Source of the DNA: Paenibacillus sp. KS-LC4
GTDB taxonomy: Bacteria; Bacillota; Bacilli; Paenibacillales; Paenibacillaceae
Reading direction: 5' to 3'
NCBI RefSeq assembly: GCF_036894955.1
Contig: NZ_CP145905.1
Span: 1,061,501-1,125,500, forward strand
Length of the DNA stretch: 64,000 bases
Shown here: piece by piece, positions 43,733 to 53,725 of the stretch
Layout: each line of letters starts with the position of its first letter
Numbering within the stretch: the stretch's first letter is position 1
Translations under genes and position numbers: made by a program
Notes under the pieces: generated by a model
Told to the model about the DNA's origin: nothing
The model's input: the letters and a program-made list of their open reading frames with translations, nothing else
The model's database searches: none

Positions 43733-46700
43733 TGAGAAAAAAAATGACGGCGGCGCTCATAACCTTATCTTTGTTGATTGCAACCTACGTTATGCTGTTG
43801 ACTTATTCTACTATTCAGTTGAAGCCTATGCCGAAAGCTGTGAATGGGGTTATGGACTTAACGGCGTGGAGGTTCGAGGAGGAAGGGGCGGTTCGGCTGG
43901 ATGGTCAGTGGGCATTTTATCCAGATCAATTGCTCACCAAGCAGCCCGCTTTCTCCTCTGACGCTGCGGGGGTCATGTCACCTGCACTCATTCAGGTTCC
44001 CGGATCATGGTCAAAGCAGATGGACACCCTTGGCATGGCGACCTATCGCTTGCAGCTTCAGATGGGTGATGCGGGTGCTGTCTACGGCTTGAAAACAGCG
44101 TCAATCCTAATTTCTAATCGACTCCTTGTTAACGGGGAGGTTGTCGGAGCAAGCGGGAATCCGGCGGAGCAAGAGCATTACAAAGCGCTTAATAAACCAT
44201 ATGTAAGCTATTTTACATTGCAGCCAGGCTGGAATGAAATTCTGGTTCAGGTAGCCAACTATGAATTTCATGTTGGCAGCGGGATCGGTGAATCCCTTCT
44301 CTTAGGCAAGGCTGAGCAAATGTCCGACATTCGCGATCAGGCGACCGCACATGATTGGATCGCGTTAACGGCATTTCTGATTATGGGGTTATATTTTATT
44401 GGGCTATTCTCGCAGCGCCGAAATGATTTTTCATTGGTAGTGTTTGGCTTCGTTTGCTTATGTATTGCTGTATTTACAAGCGTAAGCGGCGAAAGAGTGC
44501 TATTTAATGCGGTCGGCCCCCTTCCATTCTGGGTGTATTTTCGTATCCAGATGGTCTCTACAGTGGGCGTTGGTTTAGGATTTTTTCTTTATGTTTATAC
44601 TGCTTTTCGGCCCTACTGCTTTAAATGGCTTACTCGAGGAGGGTTAGCCTCTGGAGCGATACTTGTTATGCTGAATATGGGCTTTGCCTCCCAGCTTTCA
44701 ACAGGCCCCTTTCGCCAAGTGACTTCGCTGTATGTTACGATTTCGCTGCTGTATGCCACATATGTATTCGTATATACGGCTTTGCATAAAGTAGCGGGCA
44801 GCGGTTTTTTAGCTGTGGCGGCAATGGCATTGAATGCGCTAGTGCTGAACCAGAATATGAACGTCTATTTCGGTGTGCCCATCTATTCGCTTCCGCCGAT
44901 TGAGCCTTTTCTTGTGCTGCTAATGCTTGCCTTGCTGATGTCGCTTCGCTTCTCGAATGCTTTCCAAAAAATTGAGGAGCTGTCTGGGCAATTGCTGCAA
45001 GCGGACAAGCAAAAGGATGATTTTCTCGCCCGAACCTCGCATGAATTCAAGACGCCGCTTCATGGGGTGCTAAATATTTCCCAATTGATGCTAAGCGATA
45101 CTGCGCATCCGCCAACTGCGGAGCAACGGGAAAAGCTCCAGCTAATGACCGACATTACAAGGAAGCTTTCGCAGCTCGTTTATGACATTCTGGATTTATC
45201 CAAGCTGAAGCAGGGCGAGATGAGGATGGTTCCCGTGCCGATTGATGTTCGTTCGGTAGCAGAGTTGCAGGTGCGCTTTTATTCCTATTTATGTAAGGAA
45301 AACCAGATTAGGCTCGTGAATCAGGTGCCGGCGCAGCTGCCATCCGCTTTTGCCGATGAAACCCGCTTGAGTCAGATTATCGGAAATTTACTGGATAATG
45401 CGATTAAGCATACGAAAAGCGGAGAAATCATCATTACCGGCAGAGAGCAGGGAGGAAAACTCGAAATTTCGGTGCAGGATACGGGAGAAGGTATTGATCC
45501 GCAAAACCTTCCCTATATTTTTGAACCATTTAAGTCACTTGAGGGAGCACAGCATCGCGGCTTTGGATTAGGGCTGCCCATTGCGAAGCAGTTGGTCGAG
45601 CTGCAAAAGGGAACGATTGCGGTTGTATCCACGCCGGGAGTTGGATCGACCTTTACATTCACGCTTCCGATTGCGGAGGAGCGGGGAGAAGCGTCTGCTC
45701 TCTCAGTCTATTCAAATGCTCAGGCGATGCTCAAGGAACCCGATTATTCCTTCCAGACGCCGTATTATTCAAATCCAAGTGGAAAGCATACGGTACTAAT
45801 CGTCGACGATCAGTATGTGAACCTGAAGGTTTTAATAGACGCCCTTCAAGCTCTCGACTATCACGTCATCGCGGTCAAGAATGGGTACGAGGCGCTGGAG
45901 CAGCTGGATCAATCGGGCAGAATCGATCTCGTTATCCTCGATTTAATGATGCCAGGCATGTCAGGCTATGAAGTGTGCCAGGAAATTCGCAGGCAATATT
46001 CGCTGCTGGAGCTGCCCGTTCTGATGGTTACGGCAGCTTATCAGCCGCAGGATAAAGTAGCGGCCTTCCAAGCAGGGGCTAACGATTATTTGCCAAAGCC
46101 ATTCGATCCTAATGAGCTAAAGGCAAGGATCAGCAGCCTGCTCGCCATGAAGGAATCGCTTGGGCGCGCTGTCCACTTGGAGGTGGCGTTTTTACAATCG
46201 CAGATCAAGCCTCATTTTTTGTATAACGTGCTGAATAGTATTGTGGCATTAAGCTATAAGGATGTAGAGCGCGCTCGGAAGATGATTGTCGATCTGGCCG
46301 ATTACCTGCGGGGAAGCTTTCGCTTCAGCAATACGGAGGAGCGCATAGGGTTTGCAGAAGAGCTTAGTCTTATCCGTACGTATGTGGAGATCGAGCAGGC
46401 CCGCTTCAAGGATCGAATTCGCTTCGAATATACGATTGAGGAGTCTGCATATAGCTTGCGAATGCCGCCGCTTATATTGCAGCCGCTTGTAGAAAATGCA
46501 ATTCGTCACGGCATCGGTGATCGCATGGAAGGCGGCATGGTTACAATGACGGTGGAGGAGCTTGATTGGGGCTGGCGAATGGTCGTAGCCGACAATGGAG
46601 TAGGAATCGCATCTGAACGCCTGAAGACGCTGCTTGAACGCAATGATGCAGCTGAGCCGCAGGGGGTCGGTCTGCGTAATATTAACAAGCGCTTGAAATA

Positions 46701-46785
46701 CGAATACGGAATTTCGCTGGAGCTGGAGAGCGAGCTAGGGCTCGGTACAAAAGTCACCATACGTATCCCTGCCTCGCGGGTTTAA
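43732..46785 (+). CDS. Hybrid sensor kinase with 7TM sensor, HisKA kinase, receiver and a second LytS-type kinase
   Basis: A 1017-residue membrane protein. An N-terminal signal-anchor helix and a DISMED2-like extracellular beta domain (about 40-200) precede seven membrane helices (about 205-405). Then come HisKA (SHEFKTPLHGV, H437), HATPase (LLDNAIKH, DTGEGIDP, GFGLGLPIA), a receiver (IVDDQ, acceptor D737 in ILDLMMPG, K in YLPKPF), a His_kinase domain (SQIKPHFLYNVLNS, H828) and a second HATPase (LVENAIRHG, DNGVGIASE, GVGLRNINKR). The two kinase types in one chain allow an internal relay. The partner is the overlapping BTAD regulator. Confidence 0.9.
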   Translation: MRKKMTAALITLSLLIATYVMLLTYSTIQLKPMPKAVNGVMDLTAWRFEEEGAVRLDGQWAFYPDQLLTKQPAFSSDAAGVMSPALIQVPGSWSKQMDTLGMATYRLQLQMGDAGAVYGLKTASILISNRLLVNGEVVGASGNPAEQEHYKALNKPYVSYFTLQPGWNEILVQVANYEFHVGSGIGESLLLGKAEQMSDIRDQATAHDWIALTAFLIMGLYFIGLFSQRRNDFSLVVFGFVCLCIAVFTSVSGERVLFNAVGPLPFWVYFRIQMVSTVGVGLGFFLYVYTAFRPYCFKWLTRGGLASGAILVMLNMGFASQLSTGPFRQVTSLYVTISLLYATYVFVYTALHKVAGSGFLAVAAMALNALVLNQNMNVYFGVPIYSLPPIEPFLVLLMLALLMSLRFSNAFQKIEELSGQLLQADKQKDDFLARTSHEFKTPLHGVLNISQLMLSDTAHPPTAEQREKLQLMTDITRKLSQLVYDILDLSKLKQGEMRMVPVPIDVRSVAELQVRFYSYLCKENQIRLVNQVPAQLPSAFADETRLSQIIGNLLDNAIKHTKSGEIIITGREQGGKLEISVQDTGEGIDPQNLPYIFEPFKSLEGAQHRGFGLGLPIAKQLVELQKGTIAVVSTPGVGSTFTFTLPIAEERGEASALSVYSNAQAMLKEPDYSFQTPYYSNPSGKHTVLIVDDQYVNLKVLIDALQALDYHVIAVKNGYEALEQLDQSGRIDLVILDLMMPGMSGYEVCQEIRRQYSLLELPVLMVTAAYQPQDKVAAFQAGANDYLPKPFDPNELKARISSLLAMKESLGRAVHLEVAFLQSQIKPHFLYNVLNSIVALSYKDVERARKMIVDLADYLRGSFRFSNTEERIGFAEELSLIRTYVEIEQARFKDRIRFEYTIEESAYSLRMPPLILQPLVENAIRHGIGDRMEGGMVTMTVEELDWGWRMVVADNGVGIASERLKTLLERNDAAEPQGVGLRNINKRLKYEYGISLELESELGLGTKVTIRIPASRV

Positions 46786-46846
46786 CAGGCTGCTAGGCTG
46801 AACGCGGCAGAGCTTCAAAATAGGTCTCCATACAGGCATTCATAAC

Positions 46847-46883
46847 AGGCTCTCATCGTTTTTCGATGGGGCCTAGTTTTTTT
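46847..46883 (+). terminator. Rho-independent terminator
   Basis: The stem AGGCTCTCATCG/CGATGGGGCCT has a TTTTT loop and is followed by seven T. Confidence 0.8.
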
Positions 46884-46990
46884 GTGGAAAAATGTCGGTT
46901 TTTAAGGTTTTTTTAAGGTGCCTTCCTGTATGCTGAGCTAGATTCTATGAACTATGCGACAGAATGATAATGCGGAGAGGAAGATGCAGC

Positions 46991-49900
46991 TTGGTTCCAA
47001 TAAAGAGTAAGCGAAGAATGAACGATATAATCCGAAAAATGGTACATCTTGCACTTGCCGTTATGCTTATGATATCGCTGCTATCAAGCGGAGGTACGGC
47101 TTGGGCGGCAACCGGCTGGACATCAGTGGATGGCGGCGGTACGAATGGCTTGAACGTGAACGCAGTAAGAGGAGCGGCCTACACTGTACTAGCCGTGTTC
47201 AACAATGAATTATATGAAGCATGGCAGGAAACGAATGGATCGGCAGACCAAATTCGCGTTAAAAAATATAACGGAACAAGCTGGACGAGCCTCGACGGCA
47301 ACGGGACAACTGGCTTGAACGTAGACACTACAAAGGCGACATATCAGCCTGCTATGACTGAATATGATGGTGCTTTATATCTCGCTTGGGCTGAAAGAAA
47401 CTCAACCTCCAACATTAATCAAATAAAGGTAAAGAAATATAATGGCACGAGCTGGACGAGCGTTGATGGCGGCTCAGATGGTCTAAACATTGATGCTTCA
47501 AGAGGAGCAACATCCCCTGCATTGACTGTTTACAATAACAATCTGTATATAGCGTGGAATGAGGTTAATGATAACAACGCCAATCAAATCCGGCTCAAGA
47601 AGTATGACGGCACGGCTTGGACAAGCGCTGACGGCGGCGGTGCGAACGGTTTGAACGTAAATACTTCAATGGGTGCGGCTATCCCTAAAATGGCTGTATA
47701 CAATGGTTCTTTATATGTGGCGTGGCAGGAAACGAACGGAAGCGCTGTTCAAATTCGCGCCAAAAAATATGATGGGACGGCTTGGACGTCAATTGATGGC
47801 GGCGGCACAACCGGTTTGAATATAAACGGGGCAAAGACCGGAGCCATTCCCTCATTGGCTGTATTCAACAACGCCCTGTATTTGGCGTGGGACGAAATTG
47901 TCGGAACGAATGATAATCAAATTCGAGTCAAGAAATACGACGGAAGCGCTTGGACGAGTGTGGATGGCAACGGGACGTATGGTATAAACAAGGAAACTGA
48001 TTACAGGGCAAACTATGCTGTGTTAGCGTCGCTCGGTAACGCTTTATATGCAGTGTGGCAGGAGTTCAATGGAACCGCTTTTCAAATCCGGGTCAAAAAG
48101 TATGACGGTACGAGCTGGGTGAGCGTAGATGGAAATGGAGCCAATGGTCTGAACGTACAGGTCTCGAGAACGGCACAATTTCCTGCGGCAGCAGCGTTCA
48201 ACGATGTTTTATATGTCGGGTGGCAGGAGACGAACGGAACGGCTGTACAAATTCGCACATCCAGTTATTTGCCGCCTGTGCCGCCGACAATTAATAGCGT
48301 AACTGTGAGTCCAGACACTGCAAGTGTTGCACAAGGAGGAAGCAGCCAGCTTAGCGTTACGGTGGATGCAGCAGGAGGAGCAGCGACGACGGTAACCTGG
48401 ACGAGCAGCGATTCGAGCAAGGTCGCGGTGAACAGCACGGGGAATGTAACCGTAGCAGCGAATGCAACGCCGGGTACTTACACGATTACGGCAACGTCAA
48501 CGGTGGATAGCAGTAAAAAAGGCACCTCGACGATAACCGTCACAGAAGCGCCAGCGATCAACAGCGTCAGCGTGAACCCAAGCACGGCAAGCGTCGTGCA
48601 AGGAGGAAGCGAGCAGCTTTCAGCATCGGTAGATGCAGTAGGCGGAGCGGCGACGACGGTAACTTGGACGAGCAGCGACGCGAGCAAGGTCGCGGTGAAC
48701 AGCACGGGGAATGTAACCGTAGCAGCGAATGCAACGCCGGGTACTTACACGATTACGGCAACGTCGACGGTGGATAGCAGTAAAAAAGGCATCTCGACGA
48801 TTACCGTCACAGAAGCTCCAGCGATCAACAGCGTCAGCGTGAACCCAAGCACGGCAAGCATTGTGCAAGGAGGAAACGAGCAGCTTTCAGCATCGGTAGA
48901 TGCAGTAGGCGGAGCGGCGACGACGGTAACTTGGACGAGCGATGATGTGAACAACAAGGTAGAGGTAGATAGCACGGGTAATGTAACGGCAGCGTCCGAT
49001 GCAACGCCGGGCACCTATACGATCACAGCAACGTCGACGGTGGATGGCAGCAAAAAAGGCACCTCGACGATAACCGTCACAGAAGCACCAGCGATCAACA
49101 GCGTCAGCGTGAATCCGTCTAGTGCGAGTGTCGAGCGTGGAGGAAGCAAACAGCTCGCAGCATCAGTAGATGCAGTTGGAGGAGCGGCGACGACAGTCAC
49201 CTGGGCAAGCGATGACGTGAACAACAAGGTGGAAGTAGATAGCACGGGAAATGTCACGGTCGCAGCGGATGCACCGTTAAGTACCTACACCATCACAGCA
49301 ACGTCGACGGTGGATGGCAGTAAAAAAGGCACCTCGACGATAACGGTCACGGAAGCGCCAGCGATTAACAGCGTTAGCGTGAACCCAAGCACGGCAAGCA
49401 TCGTGCAAGGAGGAAACGAGCAGCTTTCCGCATCGGTAGATGCAGTAGGCGGAGCGGCGACGACGGTAACTTGGACGAGCGATGATGTGGACAACAAGGT
49501 GGAAGTAGACAGCACGGGTAATGTAACGGCAGCGTCCGATGCAACACCGGGCACCTATACGATCACAGCAACGTCGACGGTGGATAGCAGCAAAAAAGGC
49601 ATCTCGACGATCACGGTCACAGCGGCAGCCTCCTATTCCATCAATGCAATTACGGATCAATCGTTAACGGCACTTGTGCAGGGATACGAAGCTGGCACTC
49701 AACAAACAAAAACGATTCTGGTCGCAAATTCGGGAACGGGCATCTTGTCGAATCTGTCGGCAGCGCTTAGCGGCGCAAACGCTAACGATTTTGCAATAAC
49801 CCAGCCAGATTCTATTCTAATGAACAGCGCGTCAACCGATTTTAATATCCATGCAAAAGACGATTTGCCGGCAGGCACCTATACGGTAACGGTAACCTTA

Positions 49901-51820
49901 TCTGCCGATCATATGACATCCGTCTCCTTTGTCGTTACGCAAGTCGTAAACTTGCCGAATGCTCCCGAAAATCCACAAAATCTTGTGGCAGTCGGCGGCG
50001 ACCGTCAAGTTATGCTGAACTGGAGTACAGTATCGGACGCCTTGCAATACCGTATTTATATGGCAACGGATGCTGACCCAAATAACCTCGTTGAGGTGGA
50101 CATTGTTACATCACCTACTTACAACGTACAAAACCTGGTCAACGGCACAACCTATTACTTTGTCGTAAAATCAGAAAACGCGGGGGGCTTGAGCGGGGCA
50201 TCGAACCTCACAAGTGCGACCTCATCCACAATTCCGGAAGCGCCAACGAACGTGTCCGCAGTGGCGGGCAACGGGCAAGCTGTCGTCACGTTTACGGCTC
50301 CAACGAATAATGGTGGAAGCGCGATTACAGGCTATGAGGTGACAGCATCTCCGGGAAATATCAGCATAATTGCAGGAGCAAGTCCAATTACGCTCACAGG
50401 TCTGACGAATGGAACAAGCTACACCTTTACGGTAAAAGCAATGAATGCGACGGGTAGCAGCTCTGCTTCTGCGGAATCGAATGCAGTCATTCCGGCAGCA
50501 TCCAATACGCCATCTCAGCCTTCTGCTCCATCGACATCGGGCACTCCGAATACGACGAATACTCCAAACAACGGTGTGAATATTTTGGTAAACGGAAAAG
50601 TTGAGAATGCGGGTACGGCAACGGTTGGAAGACGAAACAATCAAACCGAAATAACGGTCATTGTGGATCAGAAAAAGCTGGATGAGAGACTCGCTGCGGA
50701 AGGGCAACAAGCTGTCGTCACGATTCCAATTGACCAAAAATCCGATATTTTCGTCGGAGAGCTGAACGGTCAAATGGTGAAAAACATGGAGGACAAGCAG
50801 GCTATCCTCGTGTTCAAGACCGAAAATGCGACCTACACGCTTCCGGCAGGACAAATGAATATCGCTGCCATATCCGAGCAGGTAGGTGAATCCATCGCCT
50901 TGCAAGATATTAAAGTGAAAATTGAAATTGCCCATTTGACAACAAATACGCTCGAGATGGTGGAGAACGCAGCAGTTAAAGGCCAGTTTACGCTGGTTGG
51001 TCAGCCGCTGAGCTTTACGGTGAGAGCGGTCTACGGAGCTAAAATTATCGAGGTCGTGAATTTTGATGCCTATGTGGAAAGGTCGATTGTGCTTCCAGAT
51101 GAAGTGGACCCGTCCAAAATTACGACAGGTGTTGTCGTTGAGGCAGATGGCTCCGTACGTCATGTGCCAACTAAAATTCGTCTAATTAACGGGAAGTATG
51201 TGGCACAAATCAACAGCTTGACGAATAGCGATTATACGGTTGTATGGCATCCGCTTGAATTTAACGATATGGTGAACCATTGGGCGAAAAATGCCGTGAA
51301 TGACATGGGCTCGCGCATGGTCGTCGAGGGAACAGGCAACGGGCTGTTCAGCCCCGACCTGGAAATCACCCGTGCTGAATTTGCAGCCATTATCGTTCGC
51401 GGATTAGGTCTGAGGCTTGCGAATGGAGCTACGCCGTTCTCGGATGTGAAAGCGACCGATTGGTTTAACGGCGCGGTCAATACAGCTTATTCCTTGCAGC
51501 TTATCAATGGCTTTGAGGATGGTACCTTCCGTCCGAACGACAAAATTACAAGAGAGCAAGCCATGGTTATTTTATCCAAGGCGATGGCGATAACTGGTCT
51601 GAAGGCGAAGCTGCCTGAGCAATCGGCAGAGGCTGCCCTTCATCCGTTCGCGGATGCAGCGGAAGTGTCTGCATGGGCGCAAAGCGGCATTGCGTACAAT
51701 GTGCAAGCAGGCGTTGTATTCGGTCGAAGCGGTGATTTACTGGCACCGAAGGGGAATATGACCCGTGCTGAGGTTGCAACCATCATACAGCGATTATTGC
51801 AAAAATCGGATCTGATTTAA
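46991..51820 (+). CDS. Large SLH-anchored surface protein with propeller-like, BIG2-like and FN3 repeats
   Basis: A 1609-residue exported protein. The signal peptide (LALAVMLMISLLSSGGTAWA) precedes seven repeats of about 55 residues, each opening W-T-S-V-D-G-x-G and containing LYxAWxExN, which suggests a beta-propeller. Then come five near-identical about 90-residue BIG2-like Ig repeats (INSVSVNPSTASVVQGG, TVTWTS, GTYTITATSTVD), two FN3 domains and a Ser/Thr/Pro/Asn linker. Three SLH domains close the chain (NHWAKNAVNDMGS, TRAEFAAIIVRGLGL, TRAEVATIIQRLL). I start it at the TTG because GGAGAGGAAG lies 8 nt upstream; an ATG at 47018 lacks a ribosome site. It is expected to be wall-anchored by the SLH domains. 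Confidence 0.88.
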   Translation: MVPIKSKRRMNDIIRKMVHLALAVMLMISLLSSGGTAWAATGWTSVDGGGTNGLNVNAVRGAAYTVLAVFNNELYEAWQETNGSADQIRVKKYNGTSWTSLDGNGTTGLNVDTTKATYQPAMTEYDGALYLAWAERNSTSNINQIKVKKYNGTSWTSVDGGSDGLNIDASRGATSPALTVYNNNLYIAWNEVNDNNANQIRLKKYDGTAWTSADGGGANGLNVNTSMGAAIPKMAVYNGSLYVAWQETNGSAVQIRAKKYDGTAWTSIDGGGTTGLNINGAKTGAIPSLAVFNNALYLAWDEIVGTNDNQIRVKKYDGSAWTSVDGNGTYGINKETDYRANYAVLASLGNALYAVWQEFNGTAFQIRVKKYDGTSWVSVDGNGANGLNVQVSRTAQFPAAAAFNDVLYVGWQETNGTAVQIRTSSYLPPVPPTINSVTVSPDTASVAQGGSSQLSVTVDAAGGAATTVTWTSSDSSKVAVNSTGNVTVAANATPGTYTITATSTVDSSKKGTSTITVTEAPAINSVSVNPSTASVVQGGSEQLSASVDAVGGAATTVTWTSSDASKVAVNSTGNVTVAANATPGTYTITATSTVDSSKKGISTITVTEAPAINSVSVNPSTASIVQGGNEQLSASVDAVGGAATTVTWTSDDVNNKVEVDSTGNVTAASDATPGTYTITATSTVDGSKKGTSTITVTEAPAINSVSVNPSSASVERGGSKQLAASVDAVGGAATTVTWASDDVNNKVEVDSTGNVTVAADAPLSTYTITATSTVDGSKKGTSTITVTEAPAINSVSVNPSTASIVQGGNEQLSASVDAVGGAATTVTWTSDDVDNKVEVDSTGNVTAASDATPGTYTITATSTVDSSKKGISTITVTAAASYSINAITDQSLTALVQGYEAGTQQTKTILVANSGTGILSNLSAALSGANANDFAITQPDSILMNSASTDFNIHAKDDLPAGTYTVTVTLSADHMTSVSFVVTQVVNLPNAPENPQNLVAVGGDRQVMLNWSTVSDALQYRIYMATDADPNNLVEVDIVTSPTYNVQNLVNGTTYYFVVKSENAGGLSGASNLTSATSSTIPEAPTNVSAVAGNGQAVVTFTAPTNNGGSAITGYEVTASPGNISIIAGASPITLTGLTNGTSYTFTVKAMNATGSSSASAESNAVIPAASNTPSQPSAPSTSGTPNTTNTPNNGVNILVNGKVENAGTATVGRRNNQTEITVIVDQKKLDERLAAEGQQAVVTIPIDQKSDIFVGELNGQMVKNMEDKQAILVFKTENATYTLPAGQMNIAAISEQVGESIALQDIKVKIEIAHLTTNTLEMVENAAVKGQFTLVGQPLSFTVRAVYGAKIIEVVNFDAYVERSIVLPDEVDPSKITTGVVVEADGSVRHVPTKIRLINGKYVAQINSLTNSDYTVVWHPLEFNDMVNHWAKNAVNDMGSRMVVEGTGNGLFSPDLEITRAEFAAIIVRGLGLRLANGATPFSDVKATDWFNGAVNTAYSLQLINGFEDGTFRPNDKITREQAMVILSKAMAITGLKAKLPEQSAEAALHPFADAAEVSAWAQSGIAYNVQAGVVFGRSGDLLAPKGNMTRAEVATIIQRLLQKSDLI
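47107..48260 (+). repeat. Seven tandem repeats of about 167 bp (propeller-like units)
   Basis: Units start near 47117, 47281, 47452, 47616, 47783, 47950 and 48115, each beginning TGGAC-type codons for W-T-S-x-D-G. Similarity between units is moderate, so they are old repeats. Seven units would close a seven-bladed propeller. Confidence 0.75.
48287..49620 (+). repeat. Five tandem Ig-like (BIG2) repeats of 267-270 bp
   Basis: The marker GCGATCAACAGC recurs at 48554, 48821 and 49091, with a variant at 49361; the first unit at about 48287 is more divergent. Long stretches are identical between units (for example AGATGCAGTAGGCGGAGCGG), pointing to recent expansion or gene conversion. Confidence 0.9.
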
Positions 51821-51854
51821 GCCTTATAATCATATAGGAATATCCTTTTCATCA

Positions 51855-51906
51855 AGTCCTGCTTCATTATCGAGCTAACGCTGGATAGTGGCAGGACTAT
51901 TTTTTT
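51855..51906 (+). terminator. Rho-independent terminator
   Basis: The arms AGTCCTGC and GCAGGACT are followed by ATTTTTTT. Confidence 0.85.
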
Positions 51907-52007
51907 GGAGCGAATATAGCACAAAATATCCACTAACGATCTTGTAATAGGCGCTTGTCAATTTGATAATAGAGGTAGACTATCTATAGAAGCTGAGGAT
52001 GCGTGAG

Positions 52008-52970
52008 ATGCCAAAAAATGATAATATGCTGGCTATTCTCTGGATGCTGAATGCGGGCGGGAAGATGACCGCAAAGCAAATATCCGAGAAATTAGAAATA
52101 AATATAAGAACCGTATACCGATACATAGATGCTTTATGTGCCAGCGGAGTACCGATTATTGCCGACCCTGGACATCATGGCGGATATCGCCTTCTGAATC
52201 AGTTTATCCGTTCACCGTTGGTATTTAATATGGAAGAGAAAAAAGCGCTGCTTCATGCTGCTGTCTTTGCAAAAGAAGCAGGCTACCCTCTGAGCGAGGC
52301 GTTAGAACAGGCCGCTTCCAAGTTGAAAATGTATTCCAATCAGGAGCAGGAAAGCTCGCTTAACCGTCATATAGCCGATTTTGAGGTGATTAACCGTAAG
52401 GGTGACCCTTCAGTTCAACCGATTTTGCTGGAATTGGAGCGGGCTATTGCACAGAAATACGCTGTAGAGCTGCTTTATCACACAGGACGTGAGGAGCGGC
52501 CCAAAGCTAGAGTGCTAGACCCCTATGGAATGATTAACTGGAACAATAAATGGTATACGGTGGGGTTTTGCCATCTCAGAGAAGAAATACGCAGCTTTCG
52601 AGTGGAAAGAATTGTACAGCTGAAGCAGACCTCGATTCGATTTAAGCGTCCTGAGGTTTTTTCGGCCCGTGAATTTTTTATGCAAAGGCTGCTGCCTGAT
52701 ATATCAGGCAAGGATGGATTAATTTCACTGATTATTGAGGGAAGATCAGAAGCTTTGGATGACCTGTGTCACCATTGGTTTTTGGGGCATCATCTGCAAG
52801 AGCGAACAGCCAAGCAAGCTATCTTTTTACTTGAAGAGGTACCCATTCATACACATATTCCTTATATGCTTTTACCCTTTGGGAAATCCATTCAAGTCGT
52901 CGAGCCAAGGAGCCTAAAGGAAAGGTTGGTTGTGGTTGCGTCGGAGTTAATCGAACATTATCGGCTTTAA
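52008..52970 (+). CDS. WYL-domain transcriptional regulator (YafY type)
   Basis: A 320-residue regulator. The N-terminal winged HTH is KMTAKQISEKLEINIRTVYR, then YIDALCASGVPI and a HGGYRLL wing. A WYL domain follows (AVELLYHTGRE, YGMINWNNKWYTVGFCHLRE, IRSFRVERI), where NNKWYTVGF is the WYL core. A C-terminal WCX extension closes it. These proteins sense ligands or nucleic acids through WYL. The ATG at 52008 has TGAGG about 9 nt upstream; ATG 51999 is too close to it. The DJ-1/PfpI gene downstream is a likely target. Confidence 0.88.
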   Translation: MPKNDNMLAILWMLNAGGKMTAKQISEKLEINIRTVYRYIDALCASGVPIIADPGHHGGYRLLNQFIRSPLVFNMEEKKALLHAAVFAKEAGYPLSEALEQAASKLKMYSNQEQESSLNRHIADFEVINRKGDPSVQPILLELERAIAQKYAVELLYHTGREERPKARVLDPYGMINWNNKWYTVGFCHLREEIRSFRVERIVQLKQTSIRFKRPEVFSAREFFMQRLLPDISGKDGLISLIIEGRSEALDDLCHHWFLGHHLQERTAKQAIFLLEEVPIHTHIPYMLLPFGKSIQVVEPRSLKERLVVVASELIEHYRL

Positions 52971-53008
52971 TAGCTTCACTGACAGTGGATGTCAGTGAAG
53001 CTATTTTA
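52970..53008 (+). terminator. Strong rho-independent terminator
   Basis: A perfect 15-bp inverted repeat (ATAGCTTCACTGACA and complement, loop GTGGA) is followed by TTTTA, immediately after the WYL gene stop. Confidence 0.85.
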
Positions 53009-53062
53009 TAATGGAGATCATAACGGCTTGCTGCTGAAAGGCCAAATTAGGAGGAGTTACAA

Positions 53063-53689
53063 ATGACGAATACGGTATATCTTTATGTGTTTGACACTAT
53101 GTCAGACTGGGAAATCGGCTATTTAACGGCTGAGCTGAACTCGGGCAGATATTTTAAAAAGGGGATAGCCCCCTCCAAAATCGTTACCGTGGGAACGGAA
53201 CAGGCACTTGTAACGACAATGGGCGGATTGAAAATATTGCCGGATATCAGGCTGGACGAGTGCAGCATCGAAGGCGCAGATACATTGATTTTACCCGGTG
53301 GAGATACATGGACAGATTCCGTTCATCAACCCGTTTTAACGATGGCTGATAGGTGCTTAAAGGAAGGGACATTAGTTGCGGCAATTTGTGGCGCGACAAT
53401 AGCTCTTGCCCAGAGCGGATTGCTAAACACACGCGGGCACACAAGCAATGATCTGGATTACCTCAAAATGGTCTGTCCCGCGTACACAGGAGAGGACTAT
53501 TTCAAAGCGGAGCCCGCGGTAACGGATGGACGATTGATCACTGCTTCTGGGGTAGCTCCATTGGAGTTTTCCGTCCATGTCTTGAGGGAACTTGATGTAC
53601 TCTCGCCAGAAGCCTTAGAAGCCTGGTATGGCCTCAATAAAACGCAGGAATCCAACTATTTCTACGAATTGATGAGTGCTGTTCAGTGA
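53063..53689 (+). CDS. DJ-1/PfpI family protein (class I glutamine amidotransferase-like)
   Basis: A 208-residue flavodoxin-like protein with the DJ-1/PfpI pattern: N-terminal VYLYVFDTMSDWEIGYLTAE (acidic residue at the position preceding the nucleophile pocket), ADTLILPGGDTW and the nucleophile elbow AAICGATIALAQ with the reactive Cys. Members act as glyoxalase III, deglycase-like or protease-like proteins; the exact activity is not predictable. The ribosome site is AGGAGG. It follows the WYL regulator gene. Confidence 0.88.
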   Translation: MTNTVYLYVFDTMSDWEIGYLTAELNSGRYFKKGIAPSKIVTVGTEQALVTTMGGLKILPDIRLDECSIEGADTLILPGGDTWTDSVHQPVLTMADRCLKEGTLVAAICGATIALAQSGLLNTRGHTSNDLDYLKMVCPAYTGEDYFKAEPAVTDGRLITASGVAPLEFSVHVLRELDVLSPEALEAWYGLNKTQESNYFYELMSAVQ

Positions 53690-53725
53690 AGCAATCTTAT
53701 ACTATCTTTGGAAAAGAGTGATGAA

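Noticed and set aside
48478..49660. Repeated minus-strand open frames and a possible repeat array
   Set aside because: They are antisense shadows of the five Ig repeats. The 270-bp period and coding content exclude a CRISPR array.
50222..51163. 313-codon open frame on the minus strand
   Set aside because: It lies wholly inside the SLH protein gene in antisense, has no ribosome site and an amino-acid make-up (many His, Arg, Cys) typical of a shadow frame.
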